This document shows positions 1-8,777 of a stretch of 64,000 bases of DNA, one piece after another; position 1 is the stretch's first letter, and every line of letters begins with the position of its first letter. The stretch is taken from positions 186,001 through 250,000 of the forward strand of contig NZ_WEGI01000014.1 of the NCBI RefSeq assembly GCF_009604425.1. The letters run 5' to 3'. This DNA comes from Nocardia aurantia (GTDB lineage Bacteria; Actinomycetota; Actinomycetes; Mycobacteriales; Mycobacteriaceae). Under the pieces are notes generated by a model. The model made no database searches. It was given only the letters and a program-made list of their open reading frames with translations, and was not told where the DNA came from. A program made the translations under genes and the position numbers.

Positions 1-650
1 TGTTGTTGTGCCACAGTCGCTCCCAGCTGCTCGGCGGTGGCGACCACCTCCCGGATCCGGTCCGAGCGGGCCGCGAGCCCGTCCAGCAGTTCGCGGGTGT
101 GCGCGATGAGCTCGGCCAGTCTGTCGCCGCGGCCGCCGACATCCTCGCCGAGCGCGTTGAGCACCCGGGTGACGTTCTCGATGGTGCCGCCGTTGACCAG
201 CAGCGCCGCCCGCGCGAGCACCTCCTCGATGCTGGCCGCCTCGGTGGTCGCGGCCAGCGGGATGTTCGCGCCGTCGCGCAGCGGGCCGGCGGCGGGATCC
301 GGGTGGACCGGCGGGGTCACCGCCACGAACACGTCGCCGAGCGGGGTCGCCGAGCGCAGTTCGGCGGTGGTGCCGACCGGCAGCAGCACCCCGTTGCCGA
401 TACGCATCGTGACCACGGCCGTGTAGTCCCGTACGGTCATCGTCGCGACCTCGCCGACGTCGGCGCCGTTGAGCTTCACCCTCGCCTTCGTGGGCAGATT
501 CAGGGCATTGGCGAAGGTCGCGGTCACGGTGTAGGTGCCGCCGCCCGGACCGGGGGCCGGCAACGGCAGCCGGTCGACCGACACCGCACAGCCGGCGCCG
601 GTCAGCAGGACCAGCGCCGCGGTCGCGACCCGCCGGATCGTGGCCGTCAC
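1..650 (-). CDS. mceE: Mce family protein MceE, lipoprotein type (3' end outside window)
   Basis: This is the fifth mce gene of the operon, cut by the left edge, with about 216 codons visible. The GTG start overlaps the stop of mceD as GTGA. The N-terminus has two arginines, a hydrophobic stretch and an LLTGAGC lipobox, so the protein should be a lipid-anchored cell-surface component. An MlaD/Mce domain follows (about residues 35-115), then the start of the helical Mce region. In known systems six Mce proteins form the substrate channel that works with YrbE permeases. The lipoprotein at position five matches MceE (LprK class). The substrate cannot be read from the sequence. Confidence 0.9.
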   Translation of the reverse strand, partial: MTATIRRVATAALVLLTGAGCAVSVDRLPLPAPGPGGGTYTVTATFANALNLPTKARVKLNGADVGEVATMTVRDYTAVVTMRIGNGVLLPVGTTAELRSATPLGDVFVAVTPPVHPDPAAGPLRDGANIPLAATTEAASIEEVLARAALLVNGGTIENVTRVLNALGEDVGGRGDRLAELIAHTRELLDGLAARSDRIREVVATAEQLGATVAQQ

Positions 651-1756
651 CGCGGCACCCCCGCCGCCGCGAGCAGGATCGCGGTGAGACCGAAATCCGG
701 GCCCATATCCTTCATCGATCCGGTGGCACAACCCAATTCGTGCAGGCCGAGCAGGTTGCAGATCTCCTTCACCATCTGACCGTCGAGCAGCACCCGGTTC
801 AGATCCACCGAGGCCCGCAGCGCGCCGATGTCGTGATCGATCGCGTTGTAGGTGTTGTCGGCCACCAGCGGGAACACGTCGAGGAATTCGGCGAGGTCGC
901 GTTGGTGGTCGGCCATCGACGTCGTCATCGTGGTCGAATCGGTCACCAGTCCGGCCAGCGCGCCGCGATTACGTTGCAGCAGATCGGCGACCTGCGCGAC
1001 GATCGCGTTCAACTGCGCGCCGGTGTCGCCGGCGCCGAAGTTCTCCTCGGCCAGCAGTTCGCTCAATTGCCGCACCCCCGAACCGAAGTCGCGCAGCGTG
1101 CGGTCGTTGCGGGCCGCGGCCGCGGTGAGCGCGTCCAGATCGGTGACGACCTCGGTGATCGCCGCCCGGGTCGCGGCGCCGTTTTCGGGGCCGAGTTGCA
1201 GAGCCTGCGACAACGCGCTCAGTGCGTCGCGCAGCCGGCCGCCGTTGCCCGCGGTGGTGTTCGCGCCGAGGGTCAGCAGATCAGCGACGGGCCCGTTGCC
1301 GTTGCCGTCGCCGCCCAGCGAGGCGGACAGCTTGTCCGCCATGGCCAGCAGACTCTCGAATTCGACGGGGGTCTTGGTGTGCGCGAGATCGAGCACGGCG
1401 TGGTCCGGCAGGGCCGGGCCGCCGCGGTAGGGCGGCGACAACTCGATGTGCCGGTCGGTCAGCAGGGAATCGGAGACGGTCACCGCCTGCGCGTCGGCGG
1501 GCACCGGGACGTCCGCGTCCACCGACATCGTCACGTCCACCCCGGTGCCGTGCGGGCGGATCGCGGTGACCTTGCCGATCGGCATGCCCAGCACCGATAC
1601 CTTGTTGCCGAGGTAGAGTCCCTTGCCGTTGTCGAACTGCGCGGTCATCGTGCGGGTGTGGTGGACGAGGCCGCCGTCGCCGGCGCAGCCCGCGGCGACC
1701 AGCACGCCGAGCGCCAGCAGCGCCACCCACTGGATCGTGCGCAGCGGCCCGCTCAT
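647..1756 (-). CDS. mceD: Mce family protein MceD
   Basis: The protein has 369 residues and its ATG overlaps the mceC stop as ATGA. It has a hydrophobic N-terminus, an Mce/MlaD domain (about residues 35-115, with the usual GxxVxxLGxxxGxV pattern) and a long helical C-terminal region. It is unusual in carrying a plausible lipobox (LVAAGC around residue 24), because classic MceD proteins are not the lipoprotein of the operon. Gene order places it as MceD, and the next gene is also a lipoprotein. It is shorter than the roughly 500-residue mycobacterial MceD proteins. The call rests on fold and position. Confidence 0.87.
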   Translation of the reverse strand: MSGPLRTIQWVALLALGVLVAAGCAGDGGLVHHTRTMTAQFDNGKGLYLGNKVSVLGMPIGKVTAIRPHGTGVDVTMSVDADVPVPADAQAVTVSDSLLTDRHIELSPPYRGGPALPDHAVLDLAHTKTPVEFESLLAMADKLSASLGGDGNGNGPVADLLTLGANTTAGNGGRLRDALSALSQALQLGPENGAATRAAITEVVTDLDALTAAAARNDRTLRDFGSGVRQLSELLAEENFGAGDTGAQLNAIVAQVADLLQRNRGALAGLVTDSTTMTTSMADHQRDLAEFLDVFPLVADNTYNAIDHDIGALRASVDLNRVLLDGQMVKEICNLLGLHELGCATGSMKDMGPDFGLTAILLAAAGVPR

Positions 1757-2799
1757 TGGCAATCCTTCAGGTAGGGCGTGAGATTCGCCTGCTGCGCCTT
1801 GGCACTGAGTGCGCACATGAACGAGTCGATGAACGCGCCGGCGGGTGCGTTGCCGATCAGTTCCGCGCCGGTGCCGGTGGCGTCGGAGAAATAGCGCCAC
1901 GGCACCGGCAGGATCTGCAGGATGTTGCGCAGCAGGTCGTCGTGCGCGGCGATCAGGTGCGTCATGGTCGCGAGATTGGTCAGCAACTGCTGGATCTGCG
2001 GCTGGTCGCCGACCGCGATCGGTTCCAGTTCGTGCACCAGCGTGGTGGCCGCGGCGATCAGCCGCTGCAACGCGGCATGCCGGGTCGCGATCTCCTGCAG
2101 CACCGCGGTGCCCTGCCCGATCAGTCCGGCCAGGTCGGCCTGCTGCGCGCGGATCACCTGGGTGACCTGGGCGGTGCTGGTCAGCAATGCGGCGATCTGC
2201 GCCCGCCGCCCGGCGATCACGGCCGACAGATCCCGCACGTTGCGCAACACCTCGGGCACCAGCGCCGGCACGCTCTGCAACTGCTGCGACAGCGTGGTCA
2301 TCGAGGTCGCGATGCGGTCCGCGTCGACCTGGGAGAACGTGGTGGTGGCCGCCTGCAGCGCGGTTTCCAGATCGTAGGGAACCTCGGTGTGCGACACTGC
2401 GATCGTGCGGCCGGGCAGCGTCCCCGGCCCGGCCGGACGTAATTCGACGTAGCGCGAGCCGAGCAGGGTGGTCAGTTTGATCGCCGCGCGCGTCTCGGCG
2501 CCCAGCGCCACCCCGGACCGGATCTTCATGGTGACCACCACGTGGTCCCCGGCCAGCCGGGTGCCGGTGACCGTGCCGACCTGGATGCCGGCGTCGGTCA
2601 CCGCGTCGCCCGCGCCGACCCCGGCGGCCTGCGCGAAATCGGCGCGGTAGGTGACCTGCCCGAGGTGCAGCGAGTTGACGTACACCGTGATCCCCACCGC
2701 CACCAGCAGCACGACGATCGCCGCCGCGCCGAGTCGCACCCGGTCGTAGCTGTCGAGCGGGCGGCCGCGCGCCGACCGCCACCAGGTCCGGATCGGCAT
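1753..2799 (-). CDS. mceC: Mce family protein MceC
   Basis: The protein has 348 residues from the ATG at 2799, which has a good ribosome site (GAGAGGG) about six bases upstream. An in-frame ATG at 2814 overlaps the mceB stop as ATGA but has no clear ribosome site, so it is the alternative start. After a basic N-terminus there is one transmembrane segment (about residues 19-38), then an Mce/MlaD domain and the helical Mce tail rich in Ala, Gln and Leu. It is co-transcribed with its neighbours and overlaps mceD by four bases. It should be a periplasmic subunit of the Mce lipid transporter anchored by its N-terminal helix. Confidence 0.88.
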   Translation of the reverse strand: MPIRTWWRSARGRPLDSYDRVRLGAAAIVVLLVAVGITVYVNSLHLGQVTYRADFAQAAGVGAGDAVTDAGIQVGTVTGTRLAGDHVVVTMKIRSGVALGAETRAAIKLTTLLGSRYVELRPAGPGTLPGRTIAVSHTEVPYDLETALQAATTTFSQVDADRIATSMTTLSQQLQSVPALVPEVLRNVRDLSAVIAGRRAQIAALLTSTAQVTQVIRAQQADLAGLIGQGTAVLQEIATRHAALQRLIAAATTLVHELEPIAVGDQPQIQQLLTNLATMTHLIAAHDDLLRNILQILPVPWRYFSDATGTGAELIGNAPAGAFIDSFMCALSAKAQQANLTPYLKDCQ

Positions 2800-2810
2800 C
2801 GGGATCCCTC

Positions 2811-3848
2811 TCATCTGCAGATCGCCGAATGCTCGACGGATCCGCTCGGTCCGGCGAGGGCGAGCAGATTCTCGATGATCGGATCCACCCCCGGCGCGAT
2901 ACTGAAGTGGATGTTGCACACGTAGGCGTTCAGATACGCGCCCTTGTCGACGATCCTGGTCATGCCCTGCAACATCAGCGGCAGGTTGTAGCCGAGATAG
3001 GCGAACTTGTCCTGGTTGTTGAGGAAGTGCTGACTGAAACCCGGTTCCCGGGTGAGGAACACGGACATCTGCGGTTGCGCGCCGCGCACCACCTGCGCGG
3101 CCCGATCCAGCACCACCGACAGCGAATCGACCTGATCGAACAGGGTGTCCCGCTGTGCCGCCAGACCGTCGAAGATCTTGCCGGTCTGGGTGATCACGGT
3201 CTGCAGGTCCCCACGCTGGTGCGCCAGATCGGTGAGAACGCGCGCGAGATTGTCGATCAACTGCCCGAGGATCTCGTCCGGGCCGGTGAATGTCTCGGCC
3301 AGGCGCGAGGTTTCGGCGATCAGCGCGGCGATCGAGCCGTTGTCGCCCTGCAGCGCCCGGATCACCGCCGCGGTGATGTTGTCCACGTCCTTCGGCTGCA
3401 GCACGCTGAACAGCGGCTCGAAACCGTTGAGCAGCTTGGACAGATCGAACGACGGCTCGGTGCGGTCCGGCGGCAGTTGCGCTCCCGGCCGGAGCATTGT
3501 GTGGGTTCCGTTGCCGCGCAACGACAATCCGATGTAGCGCTGGCCGATCAGGTTCTGATAGGTGACGGCGGCGACCGTGTCGGTGTACATCGGCTGACCG
3601 TGCTGGACCTCGAAGGTCACCTTCGCGTTCGTGCCCTCCAGGTCGATGGCGTCGACCCGGCCCACCCGGACCCCGGCCATGCGCACGTCGTCGCCGGTGC
3701 GCAGGCCCGACACATCGGTGAAGATCGCCGAATACCGATCCGACCGGCCGGGCACGCCGCGCTGCAGGGTGGCGTAGACGGTCCAGGTCGCGGCGATCGA
3801 CGCCACCAGGAACAGGATCACGCCGAACAGCGGTCCGCGGACACTCAT
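2811..3848 (-). CDS. mceB: Mce family protein MceB
   Basis: The protein has 345 residues. Its ATG overlaps the mceA stop as ATGA. It has an N-terminal membrane anchor (about residues 8-26), an Mce/MlaD domain (about 38-115, with SGLRTGDDVRMAGVRVGRV) and a helical region. Near the C-terminus it has the conserved NAYVCNIHF motif typical of MceB. Length and motifs match MceB of mycobacterial and nocardial mce operons. Its role is as one of six channel subunits that hand lipids to the YrbE permeases. Confidence 0.92.
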   Translation of the reverse strand: MSVRGPLFGVILFLVASIAATWTVYATLQRGVPGRSDRYSAIFTDVSGLRTGDDVRMAGVRVGRVDAIDLEGTNAKVTFEVQHGQPMYTDTVAAVTYQNLIGQRYIGLSLRGNGTHTMLRPGAQLPPDRTEPSFDLSKLLNGFEPLFSVLQPKDVDNITAAVIRALQGDNGSIAALIAETSRLAETFTGPDEILGQLIDNLARVLTDLAHQRGDLQTVITQTGKIFDGLAAQRDTLFDQVDSLSVVLDRAAQVVRGAQPQMSVFLTREPGFSQHFLNNQDKFAYLGYNLPLMLQGMTRIVDKGAYLNAYVCNIHFSIAPGVDPIIENLLALAGPSGSVEHSAICR

Positions 3849-5146
3849 TTCGCGCCTCCGTCCGGTGGGGCCGGGAGGATCCGAATGTCGTTGCCGCGCA
3901 CCAGTGGTCCGATCAGCAGATCGGCTGCGGAATTCGGCGGGCCGCCGAACGCGTCGGCGATGCGCTGTTGTTCGGCGCGGCTGCCGACCGGGCCGACGGC
4001 CCCGCCGAGCATGCGGTCGTCGTCGTTCGGATTGCCGCCGGCGCCGATGATGCTCGGCCCGCCGGCCGGCGCGGTCTCGCAGCTCGGTCCGGCCAGATCG
4101 CCGTAGCGGGGACAGTCGGCGCGCGTGTACTGCTTGTGCGGGGTGAGTTCCACGATGACCTTCGCGGTCGCGCCCTGGGTGTCGCTGTGCCAGAACTCGT
4201 TCCGGAACACGGTGGAGAGCCTGGTCTCCGAGACGGCCATCTGGGTGAAGTTCGCCCCACCCCGGGCCATCACGTCCAGTACCGGCGACATCCGCCCGGT
4301 GACGCCGGTGATGGTATCGGTGTTGTGCTGCAACGCGTTTCCGATCGTAGTGGTGGTGACCAGGCCGCCGGAGAGCAGATCGGCGAGCTGGATCCGGTCG
4401 GCCGCCAGCGCCTGCATCGGCACCACCGCGTGGTGCACCGCGTCGAGCAGATCCGGTGCGGCGGACTGCAATCCGCTCAACGCCGCGGCCAGCGCGACCA
4501 GCATCGACGGGTTGCCGTCCGGTGCCATGGCGGTGTCCAGGCCGCGGGCGATACGGTCCAGCTGCGCGCCGGCGCGCAGCGCGTCCGCGCCGTGTCCGCT
4601 GGTGGCCTGTTCGACGGTGGCGAGGATGCCCAGGGTCGGATCCGCCGGAGAACGGCCCGCGGCGGCGACGATCCGGCTCAGCGCCGTCAGCGAGGTCTGC
4701 AATCGGACGGTCTCCAGGCCGTGGTCCTGCGGAATGCGCGCACCCGCCGCCAGTGCCGGGCCCCGGCCGTTGTCGACCAATTGCACCGAGGGAACGGCGA
4801 ATACGTTGCTCGGCACCACCCGTGCGGTGACGGTGCCGGGTATCCCCACCGCCGAATGCGGGAACAGGTCGATGTGCACCTGATTCGGGCCGCCACCGGT
4901 GGACGCGGTCACCGACCGCACGAGGCCGACCAGGACCCCGCGATATTTCACATCCGATTTCGCCGGAAGCCCGTCGCCGACGTCGACCAGTTCGGCGGTG
5001 ACCCGTACCGGCCGCTCGAACACGCCCTCGGAGCGGGCGATCATCAGGGCCGCGACGGCCGCGGCCACGATCAGGAAAACGATTCCGCGCAGGAACAATA
5101 CGCGGTCGGAGACCGGCCGCCCGTCGGATTCGAAAGCGATGGGCAT
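3845..5146 (-). CDS. mceA: Mce family protein MceA
   Basis: The protein has 433 residues and starts at an ATG four bases after the yrbEB stop, with GTGAGAAG just upstream. It is the first mce gene. It has an N-terminal transmembrane helix (about residues 15-36), an Mce/MlaD domain (about 45-125), a helical middle region and a Pro/Gly-rich tail with several cysteines (CPRYGD, SCETAP). MceA proteins are usually the longest or among the longest in the operon, as here. Expected role: a periplasmic substrate-channel subunit. The transported lipid is unknown. Confidence 0.92.
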   Translation of the reverse strand: MPIAFESDGRPVSDRVLFLRGIVFLIVAAAVAALMIARSEGVFERPVRVTAELVDVGDGLPAKSDVKYRGVLVGLVRSVTASTGGGPNQVHIDLFPHSAVGIPGTVTARVVPSNVFAVPSVQLVDNGRGPALAAGARIPQDHGLETVRLQTSLTALSRIVAAAGRSPADPTLGILATVEQATSGHGADALRAGAQLDRIARGLDTAMAPDGNPSMLVALAAALSGLQSAAPDLLDAVHHAVVPMQALAADRIQLADLLSGGLVTTTTIGNALQHNTDTITGVTGRMSPVLDVMARGGANFTQMAVSETRLSTVFRNEFWHSDTQGATAKVIVELTPHKQYTRADCPRYGDLAGPSCETAPAGGPSIIGAGGNPNDDDRMLGGAVGPVGSRAEQQRIADAFGGPPNSAADLLIGPLVRGNDIRILPAPPDGGAK

Positions 5147-5150
5147 CTTC

Positions 5151-6005
5151 TCACCCGCTGATTCTCGAGCCGGAATCGAAACCCCACAGCGCCATCGTCA
5201 TCAGCAGGTTCACACAGATCATCACCGTGATCGCGGCGCGCATCGCCCGGCCGGCGGCGACGCCGACCCCCTGCGGCCCGCCGGAAGCGTAGAACCCGTA
5301 ATAACATTGGATGGTCGAGGTGATGACCACGAACACCACGGCCTTCGCCAGGGAATACAGCACATCGCGCCCGGACAGCACGAGGCGGAAATAGTGTTCG
5401 TAGGTGCCGGTCGCCTGTCCGCCCGCGATATCGACGAAGACCTCCACCGCGAGATAGTCGATCGCGAGCCCGGCCAGATACAGCGGCACCGCCGCGACCG
5501 CCGCGGCCAGCAGCCGGGTCGTCACCAGATACGGGATCGGCCGGATGGCGATCGAGTCGAGCGCGTCGATCTCCTCCGCGATCCGCATCGAACCCAGCTG
5601 GGCGGTGAACCGGCAGCCGGCCTGGGCGGCGAACGCGATCGCGGCCATGATCGGCGCCAGTTCCCGGGTGGCGGCGGTCGAGGCGATCATGCCGGTCGCC
5701 GGGCCCATGCCGAGCAGTTTCAGCGCGCTGTAGCCCTCGATACCGACGATGCCGCCCGCCGCCGCGCCGAGGACCAGCACCACGCCCGCGGTGCCGCCGC
5801 CGACCACCAGCGACCCGTTGCCCCAGGTCACGTCGGACAGGATGCGCAGGCATTCCTTGCGATAGTGCCGCAGCGCCACCGGAATCGCGGCGATCGCGCG
5901 GAGGAAGAAGCTCGCCAGATGCCCGAGCCGCATCACCGGGCCCGCCGGCATACCGGCGATACCGGCCAGCGGCCGCAGCAGCGGGGGACGGTACCGGGTG
6001 GCCAT
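5151..6005 (-). CDS. yrbEB: Mce-associated ABC transporter permease YrbEB
   Basis: The protein has 284 residues. Its ATG shares one base with the yrbEA stop (TGATG). It is an MlaE/YrbE permease with about six hydrophobic segments. It carries the family EExDAL segment (AEEIDALDSIAIRPI, middle of the protein), which contacts the ATPase in MlaE-type transporters. With YrbEA it forms the membrane channel under the Mce tube. No Mkl/MlaF ATPase gene lies in the window, which is normal because actinobacteria encode it elsewhere. Confidence 0.93.
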   Translation of the reverse strand: MATRYRPPLLRPLAGIAGMPAGPVMRLGHLASFFLRAIAAIPVALRHYRKECLRILSDVTWGNGSLVVGGGTAGVVLVLGAAAGGIVGIEGYSALKLLGMGPATGMIASTAATRELAPIMAAIAFAAQAGCRFTAQLGSMRIAEEIDALDSIAIRPIPYLVTTRLLAAAVAAVPLYLAGLAIDYLAVEVFVDIAGGQATGTYEHYFRLVLSGRDVLYSLAKAVVFVVITSTIQCYYGFYASGGPQGVGVAAGRAMRAAITVMICVNLLMTMALWGFDSGSRISG

Positions 6006-6871
6006 CAGAGCGTCGTCCGCGGGAACAGCATGGTGTACAGCTGGGTGAAGCCGACGTTGACGACCATCAGCAGCATGATCGAGGCGACCACCGCGGCGTT
6101 CACCGAGTTGGCCACCCCGCCCGGACCGCCCTTGGTGCTCAACCCCTTCTCGCAGGCGACCACGGTGACGATCGCGCCGAACACCGCGGATTTCACCATC
6201 GCCAGATACAGATCGCCGACGGTGGCGAAGGAGGAGAAGGTGGCCAGGAAACTGCCCGGCGTGCCGTTCTGCACGTAGACGTTGAACAGGTAGCCGGCCA
6301 GGAAACCGACGAAACAGCTTGCGCCCGTGAGCCCCATCGCCACCATCACGCCCGCGGCCAGGCGCGGCACCACCAGCCGCCGCAGCGGCGAGACGCCCAT
6401 CACCTCCATGGCGTCGATCTCCTCGCGGATCGCCCGCGATCCGAGGTCCGCGCAGATCGCCGAGCCGACCGCGGCCGCGAGCAGCATCGCCGTCACCAGC
6501 GGAGCGGCCTGCCTGATCACCGCCAAACCGCTTGCGGCACCGGCCAATGCGGTCGCACCGACCTGACCGGCCAAGAGCCCGAACTGAATCGAGAGGGTGG
6601 CGCTGATCGGCAGCGCGACCGCGAGGGTCGGCACATAGGAGGTCTTCGCCATGAAGGCCGCCTGCCGCAGGAACTCCCGGAACGGGAACTGCCCGGTGAC
6701 GATGTCGGCGACCAGGTATCGGACGGCGTGGACGCCCATCACGACCTGCCCGCCCACGGTGTGCAGTGCCGCCAGGGGATGCCGGCCCAGATACCCGCGC
6801 ACCCAACTCGTTATCTCGGTGATCGCCGATCGTTCGTCGCGGCCGGTGGAGATGTCCTCGGATGTGCTCAC
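6005..6871 (-). CDS. yrbEA: Mce-associated ABC transporter permease YrbEA
   Basis: This is the first gene of the operon, 288 residues from GTG 6871. That start has a strong ribosome site (GAGGAG) six bases upstream. A longer frame reaching 6925 would run through the palindrome at 6889-6908 and is less likely. It is an MlaE-type permease with about six membrane segments and the REEIDAMEVMGVSPL loop that couples to the ATPase. It is the partner of YrbEB in an inward lipid transporter. Expression is probably controlled at the palindrome just upstream. Confidence 0.93.
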   Translation of the reverse strand: MSTSEDISTGRDERSAITEITSWVRGYLGRHPLAALHTVGGQVVMGVHAVRYLVADIVTGQFPFREFLRQAAFMAKTSYVPTLAVALPISATLSIQFGLLAGQVGATALAGAASGLAVIRQAAPLVTAMLLAAAVGSAICADLGSRAIREEIDAMEVMGVSPLRRLVVPRLAAGVMVAMGLTGASCFVGFLAGYLFNVYVQNGTPGSFLATFSSFATVGDLYLAMVKSAVFGAIVTVVACEKGLSTKGGPGGVANSVNAAVVASIMLLMVVNVGFTQLYTMLFPRTTL

Positions 6872-6888
6872 GCCACACTCCTCACCCC

Positions 6889-6908
6889 TGCTGAACAGTT
6901 GTTCAGCA
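6889..6908. promoter_or_regulatory. Perfect palindrome upstream of the mce operon
   Basis: Arms TGCTGAACA and TGTTCAGCA flank the spacer GT, giving 9/9 pairing. The site lies 18 bases upstream of the chosen yrbEA start, where a dimeric repressor would block transcription or early elongation. It does not fit the KstR pattern TnnAACnnGTTnnA because AAC and GTT are four bases apart. The regulator is unknown and no regulator gene is adjacent. Confidence 0.6.
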
Positions 6909-7113
6909 CAGTGCGTCGTGCTCATGAAAGCACACGCTCGTGAATGTGGTCAAGGTCACTACGGACCGCGAAAGTGGCCTGGGTCACCAGCAATCGCCGT
7001 TTACATGACACGCGCAACCAAGACGCAACCCGACCGCGATCCGGGAAACGCCCGAGTCCCGGATCGCGATGTCAGAGTGGGGGAATCACCCACGCATCGA
7101 GAGGCGGAATGCC

Positions 7114-7737
7114 ATGCGCGTCGGTTCGTCGGTCCGGTCGGCAGTCGCGTTGTGCGGCTTGACCACAGCTCTGTTCGGATGCTCTCCGAACCCGTCCGCA
7201 CCGCCCGGCCCGATCGGGACTCCCGGTTCGGTCCAGTCCGCGCCCGGCGCCCCGGGTGACACGGTCGCGCCCTCGGCCGGGCCCGGTTCCGCGGCGCCGC
7301 AGGGATCCCCGCCCGCGCAATCGGTCGCGGCGTGCCCCACCGGCACCATCATCACCGGCGCCGAGGCGATGTCCCCGGCCACCCTGCATCGTGGTGTGCG
7401 ACTGACCTTCTCGCTGGTCGGCGCCGCCGCGCCCTGCGCCCTGCACGGCTATCCCGGGGTGGACAGCGGGGCGGGCGGGCCACTACTGCACGCCACCCGG
7501 ACCCCGCGCGGCTTCATGGGCGGACTGCCCGCCGGCGACGACACCGCGCCGGTGATCCGGCTGGACGCCGACCACCTCGCGCACGCGATCGTCGAGGGTG
7601 TGGCCGTCGACGCCGCCGGCAACGGCTGCCCGCAATACACCGGCCTGCTGGTCACCCCGCCCGACAGCACCGAGACAACCACCGTCGCGGTCCCCATCGA
7701 TACCTGTGCGCTGCAGGTGCATCCGGTCACGGATTAG
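7114..7737 (+). CDS. DUF4232 domain lipoprotein
   Basis: The protein has 207 residues. The ATG at 7114 follows GAGGCGG. It has a signal peptide with an ALFGC lipobox (Cys about residue 24), then a Pro/Gly/Ser-rich linker to about residue 75. The C-terminal domain (about 85-205) resembles the DUF4232 family of actinobacterial surface lipoproteins: a tetrad of Cys (CPTG, CALHGYPG, CPQY, CAL), the GYPG segment and the final TCALQV strand. Function is unknown. The gene runs away from the mce operon and overlaps the convergent phosphotriesterase-like gene by four bases. Confidence 0.8.
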   Translation: MRVGSSVRSAVALCGLTTALFGCSPNPSAPPGPIGTPGSVQSAPGAPGDTVAPSAGPGSAAPQGSPPAQSVAACPTGTIITGAEAMSPATLHRGVRLTFSLVGAAAPCALHGYPGVDSGAGGPLLHATRTPRGFMGGLPAGDDTAPVIRLDADHLAHAIVEGVAVDAAGNGCPQYTGLLVTPPDSTETTTVAVPIDTCALQVHPVTD

Positions 7738-8777
7738 CGCCATTCGGCGGCGAACGCCCGAGCCGGATTGGTCACGAACACGGCGGTGGTGACATCGTCG
7801 CCGAGTTCGCGGGCGATACGCGCGCGCAGCCCACCGACCAGGAACGGCATGCCCGGCCCCTCGCCGGTGGCACGCATGGACGGGGTGACCGTATCGGCAC
7901 CGAGCAGGATCCGGTCGGCGTGACCTGCGTCGACCAGGGCGGCGAGGCTGTCGAGCAGCCGCCAATCGGTGGCGTGGTGCGCCCGCGACGGCCCGTCGAA
8001 CTGGACGTAGGCGCCCGCCGCGGCAACCTCCCGGTGAATCCTGGTGTCCGGGGAGCGATGCAGATGCCCGAGAATGACACTCGCCGGGGGCATATTGTGC
8101 TCGCCGCACAAAATCCCGAGAACGTCCGGAGCGGCCGTCCCGGCCTCGAGGTGAACGCCGATCGGAGCACCGGTGGCGTGATGGGCGGCCGCGGCGGCGG
8201 CCAGGACGTGCCGCGAATGCTCGCCCGCGTGATGGAAATCCCCGGCGGCCTTGATCATTCCCGCGCGCACCGGCGGCTCGGTGAGCTGCCGGACGAACAG
8301 CTCCGCGAGATCGTCGTACACCGTGGACAATTCGGCCGGATCGTAGTGCGCGGCCTGATGCAGACCCGTCGCCGCGACGAGGTGCACGCCGGTGTCGCGC
8401 GACAGCCCCGGCAGATCCGCGAGCCGCCCGCCCATACCCCACGGCGTCCACTGCACCACGGCCCGGCCACCGGCTCCGGCGAACGAAACGAGTTCCGCCC
8501 GAGCGGCTTCCGCGTCGTCGAGTGCCTGCCCGGGCAGCTTCGGCGTGCGGATGAACAGATGGTCGTGGGCATCGCAGACGCCGAACTCCGCAGGGTCGAT
8601 GTCGCCGAGCACGGTCCGGATGCGGTGGGGCCGAGCCGCTCCGCTCCGGAGAGTCTCGGTCGCGCCGCTCGGGCGGGTCACGGTCGCTGCGCTCGGGCGG
8701 GTCTCGGTCGCGCCGCTCGGGCGGGTCACGGTCGCGCCGCTCGGGCGGGTCACGGTCGCTGCGCTCCGGTGGGTCAC
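7734..8777 (-). CDS. Phosphotriesterase-family metal-dependent hydrolase
   Basis: The protein has 347 residues from GTG 8777, which overlaps the upstream CMD gene as GTGA. The PTE/amidohydrolase barrel begins near residue 55 and shows the expected ligand set: DAHDH (His71, His73), a lysine in MIKAAG, His in GVHLEAG, His in ILGHLH and Asp in LLGAD. The family includes lactonases and aryldialkylphosphatases, so a lactone or ester is a reasonable substrate guess. The first 45 residues are five copies of an eight-residue repeat coded by a 24-base DNA repeat and are not part of the family. A GTG at 8612 would give a 292-residue protein without them. The neighbouring CMD gene suggests shared lactone or aromatic metabolism. 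Confidence 0.85.
   Translation of the reverse strand: MTHRSAATVTRPSGATVTRPSGATETRPSAATVTRPSGATETLRSGAARPHRIRTVLGDIDPAEFGVCDAHDHLFIRTPKLPGQALDDAEAARAELVSFAGAGGRAVVQWTPWGMGGRLADLPGLSRDTGVHLVAATGLHQAAHYDPAELSTVYDDLAELFVRQLTEPPVRAGMIKAAGDFHHAGEHSRHVLAAAAAAHHATGAPIGVHLEAGTAAPDVLGILCGEHNMPPASVILGHLHRSPDTRIHREVAAAGAYVQFDGPSRAHHATDWRLLDSLAALVDAGHADRILLGADTVTPSMRATGEGPGMPFLVGGLRARIARELGDDVTTAVFVTNPARAFAAEWR
8655..8774. repeat. 24-bp tandem repeat, five copies
   Basis: Five head-to-tail copies begin at 8655, 8679, 8703, 8727 and 8751, with a broken sixth after 8774. The core is GGTCGCGCCGCTCGGGCGG with a few substitutions. Each copy is 24 bases, so the frame stays open and would encode an eight-residue repeat (like ATVTRPSG) on the minus strand. 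It sits exactly at the joint between the CMD and phosphotriesterase-like genes. Confidence 0.9.

Noticed and set aside
6889..6908. KstR site before the mce operon
   Set aside because: AAC and GTT are four bases apart instead of two, so it does not fit TnnAACnnGTTnnA. I keep it only as an operator for an unknown regulator.
8655..8774. CRISPR-like array
   Set aside because: The 24-base units are directly adjacent, with no unique spacers and no cas genes nearby. It is a simple tandem repeat.
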